From Brevibacterium sp. UCMA 11754 (GTDB taxonomy: Bacteria; Actinomycetota; Actinomycetes; Actinomycetales; Brevibacteriaceae): a stretch of DNA of 64,000 nt. Shown in pieces: positions 25,122 through 34,557 of this stretch. The notes under the pieces were generated by a model. The model was not told the DNA's origin, did not search any database, and saw nothing but the letters and a program-made list of their open reading frames with translations. A program made the position numbers and the translations under genes. The stretch covers positions 62,001 through 126,000 of the forward strand of contig NZ_JACBOT010000029.1 in NCBI RefSeq assembly GCF_021532275.1, written 5' to 3'. How positions within the stretch are numbered: the stretch's first letter is position 1; every line of letters starts with the position of its first letter.

Positions 25122-26044
25122 TCCGCTACACGTCCAGGCGGATTCTTGAACTCGCCATCGTCTTCATCGGAGTCACGTTCCTCATCTATCTCATGGTCTT
25201 TTCGCTCCCGGGCGATCCCATTGCTGCTCTCGGCGGCAATCGCCCGTTGCCGGACAACGTCGTCGCCCAATTGCGAGACCAGTACAATCTCAACGATCCC
25301 ATCTGGCTGCAGTACCTGCGCTACATCGGTGGTCTCTTCACCGGGGACCTCGGCACGACATTCGACGGAGCGTCGGTGTCATCACGGATGGCGGCCCGAT
25401 GGCCGGTGACAATCACCCTCGCCCTGACCGCCTGGGGGATCGAGATCATCATCGGTGTCGGACTCGGGCTCATCGCCGGCCTGCGCTCTGGAGGCGCCAT
25501 CGATCGCACGATCCTCACGGCAACGATCATAGCGACCTCCATTCCAGTCTTCGTGCTCGGGGTTGCGGCCCAGCTGCTCTTCGGACTCCAACTCGGATGG
25601 TTCCCGGTAGCCGGAGTCTCAGACGGATGGCCGACCGCCTACCTGTTGCCCGCCGTCGTCATCGCGGTATTCGGACTCGCAGCGGTGTCTCGGCTCATGC
25701 GCGGAAGCGTCGTCGACACGATGCGCTCCGATTTCGTCCGCACGCTTGTCGCCAAAGGCATGCCGAACAGCTCGATCGTCGGCGTTCACGTGCTGCGCAA
25801 CTCCGTCGCCCCGGTTCTCACGTTTCTGGCGATCGATCTCGGGTTCCTCCTCGGCGGCACCGTCGTCATCGAGGGCATCTTCAATCTTCCCGGAATCGGC
25901 CAACTCCTCTTCGACGGCATCCGCACACACGAGGGGCCGACTGTGGTCGGTGTCGGTACGGCGCTCATCGTCATCTTCCTCGTCATCAGCGTTGTCGTCG
26001 ACCTCATCAACTCCGCTCTCGATCCGAGGATCAGACATGACTGA
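25118..26044 (+). CDS. peptide ABC transporter permease (DppB type)
   Basis: 308 residues with six transmembrane segments and the binding-protein-dependent permease domain (about residues 95-305). The family start pattern RRILELAIVFIGVTFLIYL and the EAA-loop region TLVAKGMPNSSIVGVHVLRN, which contacts the ATPase, are clear. It pairs with the next permease to form the channel. Coupled to both neighbours by short overlaps. Confidence 0.93.
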   Translation: MIRYTSRRILELAIVFIGVTFLIYLMVFSLPGDPIAALGGNRPLPDNVVAQLRDQYNLNDPIWLQYLRYIGGLFTGDLGTTFDGASVSSRMAARWPVTITLALTAWGIEIIIGVGLGLIAGLRSGGAIDRTILTATIIATSIPVFVLGVAAQLLFGLQLGWFPVAGVSDGWPTAYLLPAVVIAVFGLAAVSRLMRGSVVDTMRSDFVRTLVAKGMPNSSIVGVHVLRNSVAPVLTFLAIDLGFLLGGTVVIEGIFNLPGIGQLLFDGIRTHEGPTVVGVGTALIVIFLVISVVVDLINSALDPRIRHD

Positions 26045-26930
26045 ACAATTCGTCGATCAGAGAGAGCAGACCGGAGCAGGCGCGAATCGTGGCGTCTGGG
26101 CCAGCCTTCGCTCACGACCTTTGTTCTGGATCTGCGCCGTGGCAATGGGCCTGCTCGCAGTCATCGCCATCATGCCCGGAACACTGGCCGGACTCTTCAG
26201 CACCTCGGACCCTCGAGCGTGTGAACTCGCGCTCAGCGCCAAGCCCCCGAGCACGGCTCATCCGTTCGGAACCGATATCCAGGGCTGCGACATTCTCGCG
26301 AACGTCTTCTTCGGCACTCGGACTTCTCTGCTCATCGGCTTCGTCACGACCGGACTGTGCGCCATCGTCGCTCTGGCTCTCGGTACGAGTGCCGGGTACT
26401 ACGGCGGCATTGCCGACCGCATCATCTCGCGACTTACCGATGTCTTCCTCGGCTTCCCGTTCCTGCTCGGCGCCATCGTGGTGCTGAACAGTGTGGGAAC
26501 TCGATCTGCCATCATCGTCGCGCTGGTACTCGCGCTCTTCACTTGGCCGACTCTCGCACGCCTCGTCCGCAGCTCCGTACGGAGCGTCCGCGAAAGCGAG
26601 TTCGTGCAGGCGGCAAGTGCGATCGGCATGACGGATGGGCGGATTCTACGAGAACACGTCATTCCCAACTCTCTCGGACCGGTGCTGGCGATCGTGACCA
26701 CCATGGTCGGAAATGTCATCGTGGCCGAGTCCACGCTGACATTCCTCGGGGTCGGTCTGCGAACGCCGTCAATTTCGTGGGGTCTACAGTTGGCGACCGC
26801 GCAATCGTATTTTCAAACGGCGCCGCACCTACTGTTGTATCCAGGACTCTTCCTCACACTGACAGTACTCAGCCTCATCACTCTGGGCGACATCCTCCGC
26901 GACGCCCTCGACCCGAAAGGACGGAAATGA
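26037..26930 (+). CDS. peptide ABC transporter permease (DppC type)
   Basis: 297 residues from the ATG at 26037, overlapping the preceding stop by eight bases; the long upstream extension of the frame lies inside the dppB-type gene. Typical DppC features: cytoplasmic N-terminus, GTDIQGCDILANVFFGTRTSL near residue 80 (read in two parts), six transmembrane segments and the EAA loop FVQAASAIGMTDGRILREH. Forms the heterodimeric channel with 25118-26044. ATGA overlap with the serine hydrolase gene downstream. Confidence 0.92.
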   Translation: MTEQFVDQREQTGAGANRGVWASLRSRPLFWICAVAMGLLAVIAIMPGTLAGLFSTSDPRACELALSAKPPSTAHPFGTDIQGCDILANVFFGTRTSLLIGFVTTGLCAIVALALGTSAGYYGGIADRIISRLTDVFLGFPFLLGAIVVLNSVGTRSAIIVALVLALFTWPTLARLVRSSVRSVRESEFVQAASAIGMTDGRILREHVIPNSLGPVLAIVTTMVGNVIVAESTLTFLGVGLRTPSISWGLQLATAQSYFQTAPHLLLYPGLFLTLTVLSLITLGDILRDALDPKGRK

Positions 26931-28339
26931 CCGCCGACCATGCAGATGCGATCCGCTCCCTTGCCCCATATCTCGAATCCTGGCTCGCGTTTCGGGGGGA
27001 GTACACCGGAGCTCCGGGCCTCCAGGCCGCTGTGCGGGTCGGCGGCGAACTGGTCCTCAACACCGCGTGGGGTGACGCCGACGCTGTGAGCGGAGTGCCG
27101 ATGACCACGGGGCATCTGTTTCGCATTGCCTCCCATTCGAAGACCATGACGGCGACTTCGGTCATGCAGTTGGCCGAGTCGGGAAGCCTGCGACTCGACG
27201 ACACCGCAGCCGCTCACATCCCCGAACTCAAAGGGACTGACGTTGGGAGTGTCACCATCCGCGAACTTCTCGGTCATCAAGGGGGCGTGATCCGTGACGG
27301 TTCCGAGTCCGACTTCTGGCAGAGAGGCTATGATTTCCCCGACCGCACGGCGCTGCTCGACTGCCTGCGGACCGAAGGCGCAGTCTTGTCCGCCAATGAA
27401 CATTTCAAATACTCAAATATCGGATACTCGCTGCTCGGCGCCATCATCGAATCGGCATCGGGCCGACCGTACAACGACTATGTCACGGCCGAGATCGTCG
27501 ACCGACTCCATCTTGAGGACTTCGGTCCGGAATATGCGGCAAACCGTGCCGAGGACTTTGCTGCCGGCCATACTGCGCGACTCACTGCTGCGGAACCTCG
27601 TCAGCGGATCGGACACATCGACACTCGCGCAATGTCGGCCGCCACCGGGTGGTACTCGACGGCTGCTGATCTCACTCGGTACGGAGCCGCTCACACCTTC
27701 GGCGATGTGTCTCTGATCAGCGACAAGAGCAAACGGATCACTCAGCGCGAGGAGTCACGAGTGAAGGTGCGCGGAGAAGTCGTCGGCCGCTACGGCCTCG
27801 GCTTCGATCTTCGCAGCCTCGGCGATCGCGAAGTCATTGGTCACAGCGGCGGCTACCCCGGTCACATCACGAGGACATGGATCGACCCATACGAGGGAAT
27901 CGTTATCTGCGTTCTCACCAATGCGATCGATGGTCACGCAGATCCGTTCGCAGCCGGACTCTTCTCACTCATAGACCTTGCTCTCGATGACACGGGCCCG
28001 AAGTCCGACCGCGATCTCACAGAGTATTCCGGTCGGTTCGCCTGCTTGTGGGGAGTCCTCGACATCGTCCCATTCGGCGGCAGACTCCTCGCGATCGACC
28101 CACGGCAAGCGGACCCGGCGAAAGCTCACCAGACCCTATCGATCGTCGACGACTCGATCCGCACAGAACGGATTCCAGGTTTCGGCCCAACAGGTGAGAC
28201 CATTCGCTACGACCGAGATAGCACCGGTGCAATCGCTGCCGTCCACGTCGGTGGAATGACTCATTGGCCCATCGATAAGTACAGGGATGCGCTCAACACG
28301 GGCAATCCCCAGCCGATCCTTGAAAAGATGTCTCTATGA
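26927..28339 (+). CDS. serine hydrolase of the beta-lactamase / D-aminopeptidase family
   Basis: 470 residues from the ATG at 26927 in an ATGA overlap. Active-site elements of the class C beta-lactamase/DD-peptidase fold are present: SHSK (Ser69, Lys72), Tyr-x-Asn in FKYSNIGYS near residue 166, and HSGG near 310 at the place of the KTG box. A C-terminal domain of about 130 residues (FACLWGVLDIVPFGGRLLAI) resembles the extra domain of D-aminopeptidase-type members. No signal peptide, so it is cytoplasmic. In this operon it most likely hydrolyses an imported peptide or a D-amino-acid amide (inference). The downstream gene again starts in an ATGA-type overlap. Confidence 0.8.
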   Translation: MTADHADAIRSLAPYLESWLAFRGEYTGAPGLQAAVRVGGELVLNTAWGDADAVSGVPMTTGHLFRIASHSKTMTATSVMQLAESGSLRLDDTAAAHIPELKGTDVGSVTIRELLGHQGGVIRDGSESDFWQRGYDFPDRTALLDCLRTEGAVLSANEHFKYSNIGYSLLGAIIESASGRPYNDYVTAEIVDRLHLEDFGPEYAANRAEDFAAGHTARLTAAEPRQRIGHIDTRAMSAATGWYSTAADLTRYGAAHTFGDVSLISDKSKRITQREESRVKVRGEVVGRYGLGFDLRSLGDREVIGHSGGYPGHITRTWIDPYEGIVICVLTNAIDGHADPFAAGLFSLIDLALDDTGPKSDRDLTEYSGRFACLWGVLDIVPFGGRLLAIDPRQADPAKAHQTLSIVDDSIRTERIPGFGPTGETIRYDRDSTGAIAAVHVGGMTHWPIDKYRDALNTGNPQPILEKMSL

Positions 28340-28839
28340 CTGAATCTCACTCTTCGGCACCTCTTGAGCTCTCGCAGGAGTCACGCGCCTTCATCGACGA
28401 TTTCGCAACTGCATTTTCGGCAATGAACGCTGGCCGCATGGTCGGCCGAGTGCTCGGCCTGATGCTCATCGTCGATGAACCGTACCTATCATCGGAGCAG
28501 ATCGTGCAGGCTCTGGGCGCCAGTGCAGGCTCTGTTTCCACCGCCACACGTGAGCTGCAGACCGTCGGCTTCATCAAACGGCACACCGTTTCCGGGGACC
28601 GCCGACACTACTTCCGAGTCGAGGACGATGCATGGGGTGCCTTCCTCGCAGGCGAACGAGTTTACCTCCGACGCATGTCGGCAGCGTTCAAGACCGGGCT
28701 CAGCGAGCTCCCCGAAGAAGCCGAATCGCCCCGAAAGCGACTGCGGAACGCGGCTCGCTACATGGATTGGCTCGAGGGATACCATCGCCAAATCCTCAAC
28801 GACTGGGAGGCTTACCGTGACAGAGAAGGCAATGACTGA
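28336..28839 (+). CDS. GbsR/MarR-like transcriptional regulator within the peptide operon
   Basis: 167 residues with a winged helix-turn-helix at about 40-100 (MVGRVLGLMLIVDEPYLSS, then ASAGSVSTATRELQTVGFIKR) and a helical dimerisation tail, as in GbsR-type regulators. It lies between the hydrolase and ATPase genes and overlaps both, so it is made along with the transporter, a layout fitting autoregulation. Its likely site is the inverted repeat at 21939-21964 before the first gene (inference). Confidence 0.8.
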   Translation: MTESHSSAPLELSQESRAFIDDFATAFSAMNAGRMVGRVLGLMLIVDEPYLSSEQIVQALGASAGSVSTATRELQTVGFIKRHTVSGDRRHYFRVEDDAWGAFLAGERVYLRRMSAAFKTGLSELPEEAESPRKRLRNAARYMDWLEGYHRQILNDWEAYRDREGND

Positions 28840-30475
28840 AACCGATTCGACGATCGTGCTCTCCGTCCGGGACCTCTCCGTCGGTTTCCGCGTCGGAGGT
28901 CAACTGATCGAGGCAGTCCGCCGAGTGGACTTCGACGTGGCCGCAGGCGAAGCACTCGCGATCGTGGGCGAATCGGGGTCAGGAAAGAGCGTCACTTCAC
29001 TGGCTGCTCTCGGCCTGCTTCCGCCCAACGCGGAGGTATCCGGCGAGATCCACATCGGGGATGTCGACGTGATCGAGGCGGGATCTTCGGGTCTTGCTGC
29101 GGTACGGGGAACACGAGCCGCCATGATATTCCAAGACCCGTTCGGCGCACTCGATCCGGTCTTCACCGTTGGCTACCAACTCACCGAAATGCTTCGACAT
29201 CACAAACGTGAAATGTCGAAACAGGAACGGTCACAGCGGGCTCTCGAACTCTTGAGACTGGTGGAGATGCCCGAGCCGGAAGTCAAGCTCGCTTCGTATC
29301 CCCACCAATTGTCAGGGGGTCAGGCCCAACGCGTGATGATAGCGATCGCACTCGCCTGCGACCCCGAGGTGCTCATCGCAGACGAACCGACGACTGCGCT
29401 CGATGTGACAGTTCAGCGAGACATCCTCGATGTGCTACATCGCCTCCGGGAGAGACTCGGAACAGCAATCGTGATGATCACCCATGACATGGGTGTCGTG
29501 GCCGATTTCGCCGACCGGGTCGTCGTCATGCGCGACGGTCGAGTCGAAGAGACAGCCCCGTCAAGACAGCTCTTCGACTCGCCGAATGCCGAATACACGC
29601 AGGCACTGCTCGCCGCAGTCCCGCGATTAGGAGCTGGCCAGCGAGAACACCATTTCGAAGACAAGCAGAGCGTGCTTGAGGTCGAAAACCTCAGTGTTGA
29701 GTATCGAGGACGTCGAGGACACAGCATCCGATCAGTTGACGACGTTTCCTTTCGCATTCGTGAGGGCGAGATGCTCGGTCTCGTCGGCGAATCGGGCTCA
29801 GGCAAATCATCTATCGGAAAGAGCATCATCGGCCTCGCGCCCGTCTCACGGGGCCGCATCAGCATCAGCGGGCGAGATATCAGCGCCCTGTCCCGCCGAG
29901 AGATCCGTGGCCTCAAATCCCACATCGGATTCGTCTTCCAGAACCCGTCTGGAGCATTGGACCCGCGCCGCACGATCGGCCAGGCCGTTGCCGCACCGAT
30001 GCGTGTACATGAGGAACTGACAAATGCTCAGCTTTCCAAGCGAGTATCGACACTACTCGAGTCCGTCGAATTGCCGGCTCACTGGTCGGCGCGATATCCC
30101 CACGAGTTGTCGGGAGGACAGAACCAACGAGTCTCCATCGCCCGTGCTTTGGCGCTCAATCCATCGTTGCTTATCGCCGACGAACCCACCTCGGCCCTTG
30201 ACGTGTCGGTTCAGGCGACCGTACTCGATCTGCTGCGACGACTGCAGCGCGAATTGCACTTCGCATGCCTCTTCATCAGCCACGATCTCGCAGTCGTGGA
30301 TTCGCTGTGTGACCAGGTCATCGTCATGAAAGAAGGGATCAGCATCGAACACGGCGAACGAAGCCAGATCCTTTCCGCGCCGCAACACCCCTACACCCAT
30401 CGCCTGCTAGGTGCCGTGCCTTTTCCCGACCCAGGCGAACAACGACGGCGTCGCGAAGACCGATTGGCCGGCTGA
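28817..30475 (+). CDS. peptide ABC transporter ATPase, DppD-DppF fusion
   Basis: 552 residues from a GTG at 28817 with GGGAGG six bases upstream; the open frame extends to 28475 but that part lies inside the regulator gene. Two complete ABC domains follow each other. Domain 1: Walker A GESGSGKSVTS near residue 50, signature LSGGQAQRVMIA, Walker B LIADEPTTALD. Domain 2: Walker A GESGSGKSSIGKS near 325, signature LSGGQNQRVSIA, Walker B LIADEPTSALD. One chain thus replaces the usual DppD/DppF pair and energises the two permeases. It overlaps the regulator gene by 23 bp. Confidence 0.93.
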   Translation: MTEKAMTETDSTIVLSVRDLSVGFRVGGQLIEAVRRVDFDVAAGEALAIVGESGSGKSVTSLAALGLLPPNAEVSGEIHIGDVDVIEAGSSGLAAVRGTRAAMIFQDPFGALDPVFTVGYQLTEMLRHHKREMSKQERSQRALELLRLVEMPEPEVKLASYPHQLSGGQAQRVMIAIALACDPEVLIADEPTTALDVTVQRDILDVLHRLRERLGTAIVMITHDMGVVADFADRVVVMRDGRVEETAPSRQLFDSPNAEYTQALLAAVPRLGAGQREHHFEDKQSVLEVENLSVEYRGRRGHSIRSVDDVSFRIREGEMLGLVGESGSGKSSIGKSIIGLAPVSRGRISISGRDISALSRREIRGLKSHIGFVFQNPSGALDPRRTIGQAVAAPMRVHEELTNAQLSKRVSTLLESVELPAHWSARYPHELSGGQNQRVSIARALALNPSLLIADEPTSALDVSVQATVLDLLRRLQRELHFACLFISHDLAVVDSLCDQVIVMKEGISIEHGERSQILSAPQHPYTHRLLGAVPFPDPGEQRRRREDRLAG

Positions 30476-30491
30476 GACGACAGGAGCACGC

Positions 30492-31121
30492 ATGCTGCAG
30501 ACCAAACATTTCATCACGACGGACGAATCCGAAGTCAAGAGGCTCATCCGCAACAACCCGTGGGGCACATTCGTGGCCGACACCACGCAGGGCATCGTTG
30601 CCTCGCATTACCCGATCCTGCTCGACGAAGAATGCGATGGCATCAGCATCTTGAGCCATGTGGGCAAACCCGACGATCGGAACCTCGAGCTCGGAGAACG
30701 CGAGATGATGCTGATAGTACAGGGCCCGCATGGCTACATTTCGCCCGGCTGGTACGACCCCGATGACATCATTCCGACGTGGAATCACGTGACAGCCCAC
30801 TTGTATGGAGTCCCCGAGATATTGCCGCCAGCCGAAAACTATGAGGTCCTCACCCGGTTGGTCGACACTTTCGAAGCTCCGATGCCGAATCCTCGATCCA
30901 TTTCCACGCAGGAGGAATTCACTCGGGGTGTCGCGCAGGGCACAGTCGGCCTGAGGATGCAGATCACGCGCTTCGAGGCACGCCTCAAGCTGAGCCAGAA
31001 CAAGTCGACAAAGATCCGCTCTCACATCGTCAATGGCCTGCGCGCGAGCGGCCCGTATTCTCGGCCGGTACTCGCCGAGGAGATGGAAAGGGTGCCTGCG
31101 CTGTCGGAGGAGGGCCAATGA
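30492..31121 (+). CDS. PaiB-type FMN-binding protein
   Basis: 209 residues from the ATG at 30492 (GGAG nine bases upstream). The protein matches the PaiB family throughout: IRNNPWGTFVA near residue 20, ASHYPILLD, GPHGYISPGWY near 80, PTWNHVTAHLYG near 95 and the C-terminal LKLSQNKS. PaiB proteins have a split-barrel flavin-reductase-like fold and were first described as negative regulators of proteases and sporulation in Bacillus; the biochemical role is open. Here it sits in a peptide-uptake operon, 17 bp after the ATPase gene and overlapping the amidohydrolase, so it may be an enzyme of the pathway rather than a regulator. Confidence 0.82.
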   Translation: MLQTKHFITTDESEVKRLIRNNPWGTFVADTTQGIVASHYPILLDEECDGISILSHVGKPDDRNLELGEREMMLIVQGPHGYISPGWYDPDDIIPTWNHVTAHLYGVPEILPPAENYEVLTRLVDTFEAPMPNPRSISTQEEFTRGVAQGTVGLRMQITRFEARLKLSQNKSTKIRSHIVNGLRASGPYSRPVLAEEMERVPALSEEGQ

Positions 31122-32596
31122 CCAACATCATCGTGGCCGATGCACGCATAATGTGGCGGTCACCTGAACCGCGCGACATCCTGATCCGCGACGGCCATAT
31201 CGCTGCGATCGCCCCCGCGGGGGCATCGTTCGGAAGTGACACTGCAGCGAACACTGAACGCATCTCTGTTGAGGGTCGCACAGTCGCTGCCGGGCTATGG
31301 GACCACCACATCCACATGAATCAGTGGGCCCTCGCGAGGAGACGCGTAGATGTGTCCGCCGCAGAGTCCGCCGCCCATGCCGCATCCATCGTGAGCGACC
31401 ACCTCTCTGAATCACCCGAACCACACGGTTCGGTGCTCGTTGGATACGGTTTCCGCGACGGGCTGTGGGCCGACGAACCATCCGCTGAGCTCCTTCGAGT
31501 CGGCGATACTGCAGTAGTCCTGATCAGCGGCGATCTGCATGCGGCGTGGTTCAACACCGCGGCAGCGCAGCTTCTCGGAATGCCCACCGACTCGAGCTGC
31601 ATTTTGCGCGAGTCTGCCGCGATCGAACTGTCGGCACGGGTCGGCGAGGTGTCGACAGAGCTTCTCGACACTTGGGTTGCCGAGGCCGCTCGCGCGGCTG
31701 CGAGAAGAGGCGTGGTCGGGGTCGTCGACCTCGACGTCGACGATGCGCCGGCGCAATGGCTTCGCCGCAGTGCTCAGCACGTGACTCCGGTCAGGGTCCG
31801 CGCCGGAATCTATCCCGCGCACCTCGATCGGGCGAAGGCCAATGGCTATCGGTCCGGCCACGTCCTGGACGGTGCAACAGCACGAGTCTCGGTCGGACCG
31901 CTCAAAATCATCACCGACGGCTCGCTCAACACCCGAACAGCTCTCTGCTACGACCGGTATCCGGATCAATCAGGGCCGGATGCACATGGCATTTCTCGGT
32001 ATTCGACGGCTGAACTCATTTCACTCCTGCGAGAGGGACAGAGTATTGGGTTGGTGCCGACCGTCCACGCAATTGGAGATCATGCGAACACCATGGCCCT
32101 CGATGCTTTTGACGCCGTCGGCGTTCGTGGCATGATCGAGCACGCCCAGATGGTCGCTCGCACCGACCTTCCGCGATTCGCGGCACTCGGCGTGACTGCG
32201 AGCGTACAACCGGAGCACGCCGTTGACGACCGCGATGTCGCTGACCGACATTGGCCGGGCCGTACCGACCTCGCATTCGCCTTCCGCTCCCTCCTCGACG
32301 CCGGAGCCGACGTCGTCCTGGGTTCGGATGCACCCGTCGCGCCACTCGACCCGTGGGTGACGATGGCTGCTGCCGTCCACCGGACGCGCGGTGATAGAGA
32401 GCCATGGCACCCCGAGCAGAGAATCTGCCTCGACGAAGCGTACCGAGCGAGTGCGAGAACGTCTGTATCGGTGGGAGACGTCGCGGATATCGTGGTTACG
32501 GACCTCGATCCGCGTGACTGCGACGCCGAGCAACTCAGGAATATGCCGGTGTCGGGGACTCTGCTCGCCGGGAGAGCGACGCACTGGACGATCTGA
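31118..32596 (+). CDS. amidohydrolase of the YtcJ type
   Basis: 492 residues from an ATGA overlap. It follows the Amidohydro_3/YtcJ plan: N-terminal beta-sandwich strand (VADARIMW), metal motif WDHHIHM near residue 69, VGPLKIITDGSLNTRT near 262 carrying the carboxylated-Lys-type position, VPTVHAIGDHANTMALD near 315, EHAQMV near 340 and LGSDAPVAPLDPW near 410. Family members deacylate or deformylate N-acyl compounds, with varied substrates. It is the last gene of the operon and is followed by the terminator in repeat B. The unusual motif WDHHIH replaces the common DxHxH but keeps both His. Confidence 0.82.
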   Translation: MTNIIVADARIMWRSPEPRDILIRDGHIAAIAPAGASFGSDTAANTERISVEGRTVAAGLWDHHIHMNQWALARRRVDVSAAESAAHAASIVSDHLSESPEPHGSVLVGYGFRDGLWADEPSAELLRVGDTAVVLISGDLHAAWFNTAAAQLLGMPTDSSCILRESAAIELSARVGEVSTELLDTWVAEAARAAARRGVVGVVDLDVDDAPAQWLRRSAQHVTPVRVRAGIYPAHLDRAKANGYRSGHVLDGATARVSVGPLKIITDGSLNTRTALCYDRYPDQSGPDAHGISRYSTAELISLLREGQSIGLVPTVHAIGDHANTMALDAFDAVGVRGMIEHAQMVARTDLPRFAALGVTASVQPEHAVDDRDVADRHWPGRTDLAFAFRSLLDAGADVVLGSDAPVAPLDPWVTMAAAVHRTRGDREPWHPEQRICLDEAYRASARTSVSVGDVADIVVTDLDPRDCDAEQLRNMPVSGTLLAGRATHWTI

Positions 32597-32668
32597 ATTT
32601 CCCCCTGGGACGTTGACCGGACCTCGCGTTCGGTCTTCCGCAGGGATGGCACCTCGCCTTCAACTCGA

Positions 32669-32765
32669 TCGCCGGAAAACAGCCCAGCTTTGAAACTGGG
32701 CTGTTTTCCGTGAATCGAGCCTTTCCGCGCTGAGCCTCCACAGAGACTCTGCTGAGCAGCGGAGT
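32669..32765 (+). repeat. terminator repeat B (right border of the peptide operon)
   Basis: Second copy of 21745-21840. Hairpin 32676-32707: AAAACAGCCCAG, loop CTTTGAAA, CTGGGCTGTTTT, a perfect 12-bp stem with A- and T-runs on the two sides, so a bidirectional terminator between the peptide operon and the convergent hutU. The loop is the exact reverse complement of the loop in copy A, whereas the flanking CCGTGAATCGAGC has the same orientation. Confidence 0.8.
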
Positions 32766-32790
32766 CCTGGCGCTGGGACTCCTCAGCGCT

Positions 32791-34557
32791 TTACTGCGCG
32801 GCGGACTCCTCGTCGCGCTTGTCGAGCTCGGGGATCATGGGCACGCGCATGCCGCGCTCTACGGCAACCTCGGCGGCACGGTCGTAGCCGGCGTCGACGT
32901 GGCGGATGACGCCCATGCCCGGGTCGTTCGTCAGCAGACGGGCGAGCTTCTTGGCAGCCAGCTCGGTGCCGTCGGCCACGGAGACCTGACCGGCGTGGAT
33001 GGAGCGGCCGATGCCGACGCCGCCGCCGTGGTGGATGGACACCCAGGTGGCACCCGATGAGGTGTTGACCATGGCGTTGAGCAGCGGCCAGTCGGCCACG
33101 GCGTCGGTGCCGTCGAGCATCGATTCGGTCTCACGGTAGGGGCTGGCGACCGAGCCGGAGTCGAGGTGGTCGCGGCCGATGACGATCGGGGCCGAGATCT
33201 TGCCCTCGGCGACGAGCTGGTTGAACAGCAGTCCGGCCTGCTGGCGCTCCTTGTAGCCGAGCCAGCAGATGCGAGCCGGAAGACCTTCGAACTCGACGTA
33301 CTCGTTGGCGGCGTCGAGCCAGGTGTGGAGGTGCTCGTTCTCGGGGAAGAGTTCTTTGAGTGCCTTGTCCGTGACCTCGATGTCCTTGGGATCACCGGAC
33401 AGGGCGACCCAGCGGAACGGTCCGAGACCCTCGCAGAAGAGCGGGCGGATGTAGGCGGGGACGAAGCCGGGGAACTCGAAGGCGCGCTCGTAGCCGGCCT
33501 TGCGGGCTTCATCGCGGATCGAGTTGCCGTAGTCGAAGACCTCGGCGCCGCGGTCCTGGAATTCGACCATGGCACGCACGTGCTTGGCCATCGACTCCTC
33601 TGCGCGGATGGTGAACTTCTCCGCATCCTGTTCGGCCTCGTCGTGCCAGTCGTCGACGCTGACGCCGATGGGCAGGTAGGACAGCGGGTCATGCGCCGAG
33701 GTCTGGTCGGTGACGATGTCGACCTCGGCGGCCTCAGGACGGTCGAGGATCATCGGCAGGATCTCAGCGGCGTTGCCGACGAGCCCCACGGACAGTGACT
33801 GCTTGTTCTTCTTGGCCTCAATGACCCTGGCCAGTGCGGTGTCGAGATCGGTCTCGACCTCGTCGAGGTAGCGCTTGGACTTGCGACGGTCGAGGCGGGT
33901 CTTGTCGACATCGATGATGAGGCAGGCGCCGCCGTTGAGCGTCACGGACAGCGGCTGAGCTCCGCCCATGCCGCCGCAGCCGCCGGTGATCGTCAGGGTT
34001 CCGGCCAAGGTGCCGTTGTAGCGCTTGTCGGCGATGGCGCCGAAGGTCTCATAGGTGCCCTGCAGGATGCCCTGGGTGGCGATGTAGATCCAGGAGCCGG
34101 CGGTCATCTGGCCGTACATCATGAGGCCCTCGGCCTCGAGCTCGCGGAAGTGCTCCCAATTGGCCCAGTCGCCGACGAGGTTGGAGTTGGCGATGAGCAC
34201 ACGAGGCGCCCATTCGTGGGTGCGCATGACACCGACTGGCTTGCCCGACTGGACGAGGAGAGTCTCATCGTCTTCGAGGTCATCAAGGGTGCGCACGATC
34301 GCGTCGTAGGCCTCCCAGGAGCGAGCCGCGCGACCGGTGCCGCCGTAGACGACGAGGTCTTCGGGACGCTCGGCGACCTCGGGGTCGAGGTTGTTCATGA
34401 GCATGCGCTTAGGAGCTTCGGTCTGCCAGGACTTGGCGGTGATCTGCGTGCCACGGTCGGCGCGGATCACGCGTGAGGGATCGTGCTGGGTGAACGACGG
34501 CTTCGTCGCTGCGGTGCTCGAGTTGGAGGTGCCCGAGTTTTCGGAGGCGCTGGTCAT
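32791..34557 (-). CDS. hutU: urocanate hydratase
   Basis: 588 residues from the ATG at 34557, which has AAGGAG six bases upstream; an ATG at 34575 overlaps that site. It converts urocanate to 4-imidazolone-5-propionate with tightly bound NAD+. Family landmarks: [20 protein letters not shown] near residue 50, the NAD site [17 protein letters not shown] near 185, and [15 protein letters not shown] near 525. The N-terminal 30 residues are Ser/Thr-rich and variable. The gene is monocistronic and lies 12.7 kb from the other hut genes, separated by the peptide operon. A perfect operator palindrome is found upstream at 34710-34729. Confidence 0.96.
   Translation of the reverse strand: MTSASENSGTSNSSTAATKPSFTQHDPSRVIRADRGTQITAKSWQTEAPKRMLMNNLDPEVAERPEDLVVYGGTGRAARSWEAYDAIVRTLDDLEDDETLLVQSGKPVGVMRTHEWAPRVLIANSNLVGDWANWEHFRELEAEGLMMYGQMTAGSWIYIATQGILQGTYETFGAIADKRYNGTLAGTLTITGGCGGMGGAQPLSVTLNGGACLIIDVDKTRLDRRKSKRYLDEVETDLDTALARVIEAKKNKQSLSVGLVGNAAEILPMILDRPEAAEVDIVTDQTSAHDPLSYLPIGVSVDDWHDEAEQDAEKFTIRAEESMAKHVRAMVEFQDRGAEVFDYGNSIRDEARKAGYERAFEFPGFVPAYIRPLFCEGLGPFRWVALSGDPKDIEVTDKALKELFPENEHLHTWLDAANEYVEFEGLPARICWLGYKERQQAGLLFNQLVAEGKISAPIVIGRDHLDSGSVASPYRETESMLDGTDAVADWPLLNAMVNTSSGATWVSIHHGGGVGIGRSIHAGQVSVADGTELAAKKLARLLTNDPGMGVIRHVDAGYDRAAEVAVERGMRVPMIPELDKRDEESAAQ

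Noticed and set aside
26357-26926. Long upstream extension of the serine hydrolase frame
   Set aside because: It lies within the DppC-type permease gene in another frame; the ATGA start at 26927 fits the coupling seen through the operon.
28475-28816. Upstream extension of the dual ATPase frame
   Set aside because: It overlaps the GbsR-like gene, and a GTG with a strong ribosome-binding site at 28817 begins just before the first ABC domain.
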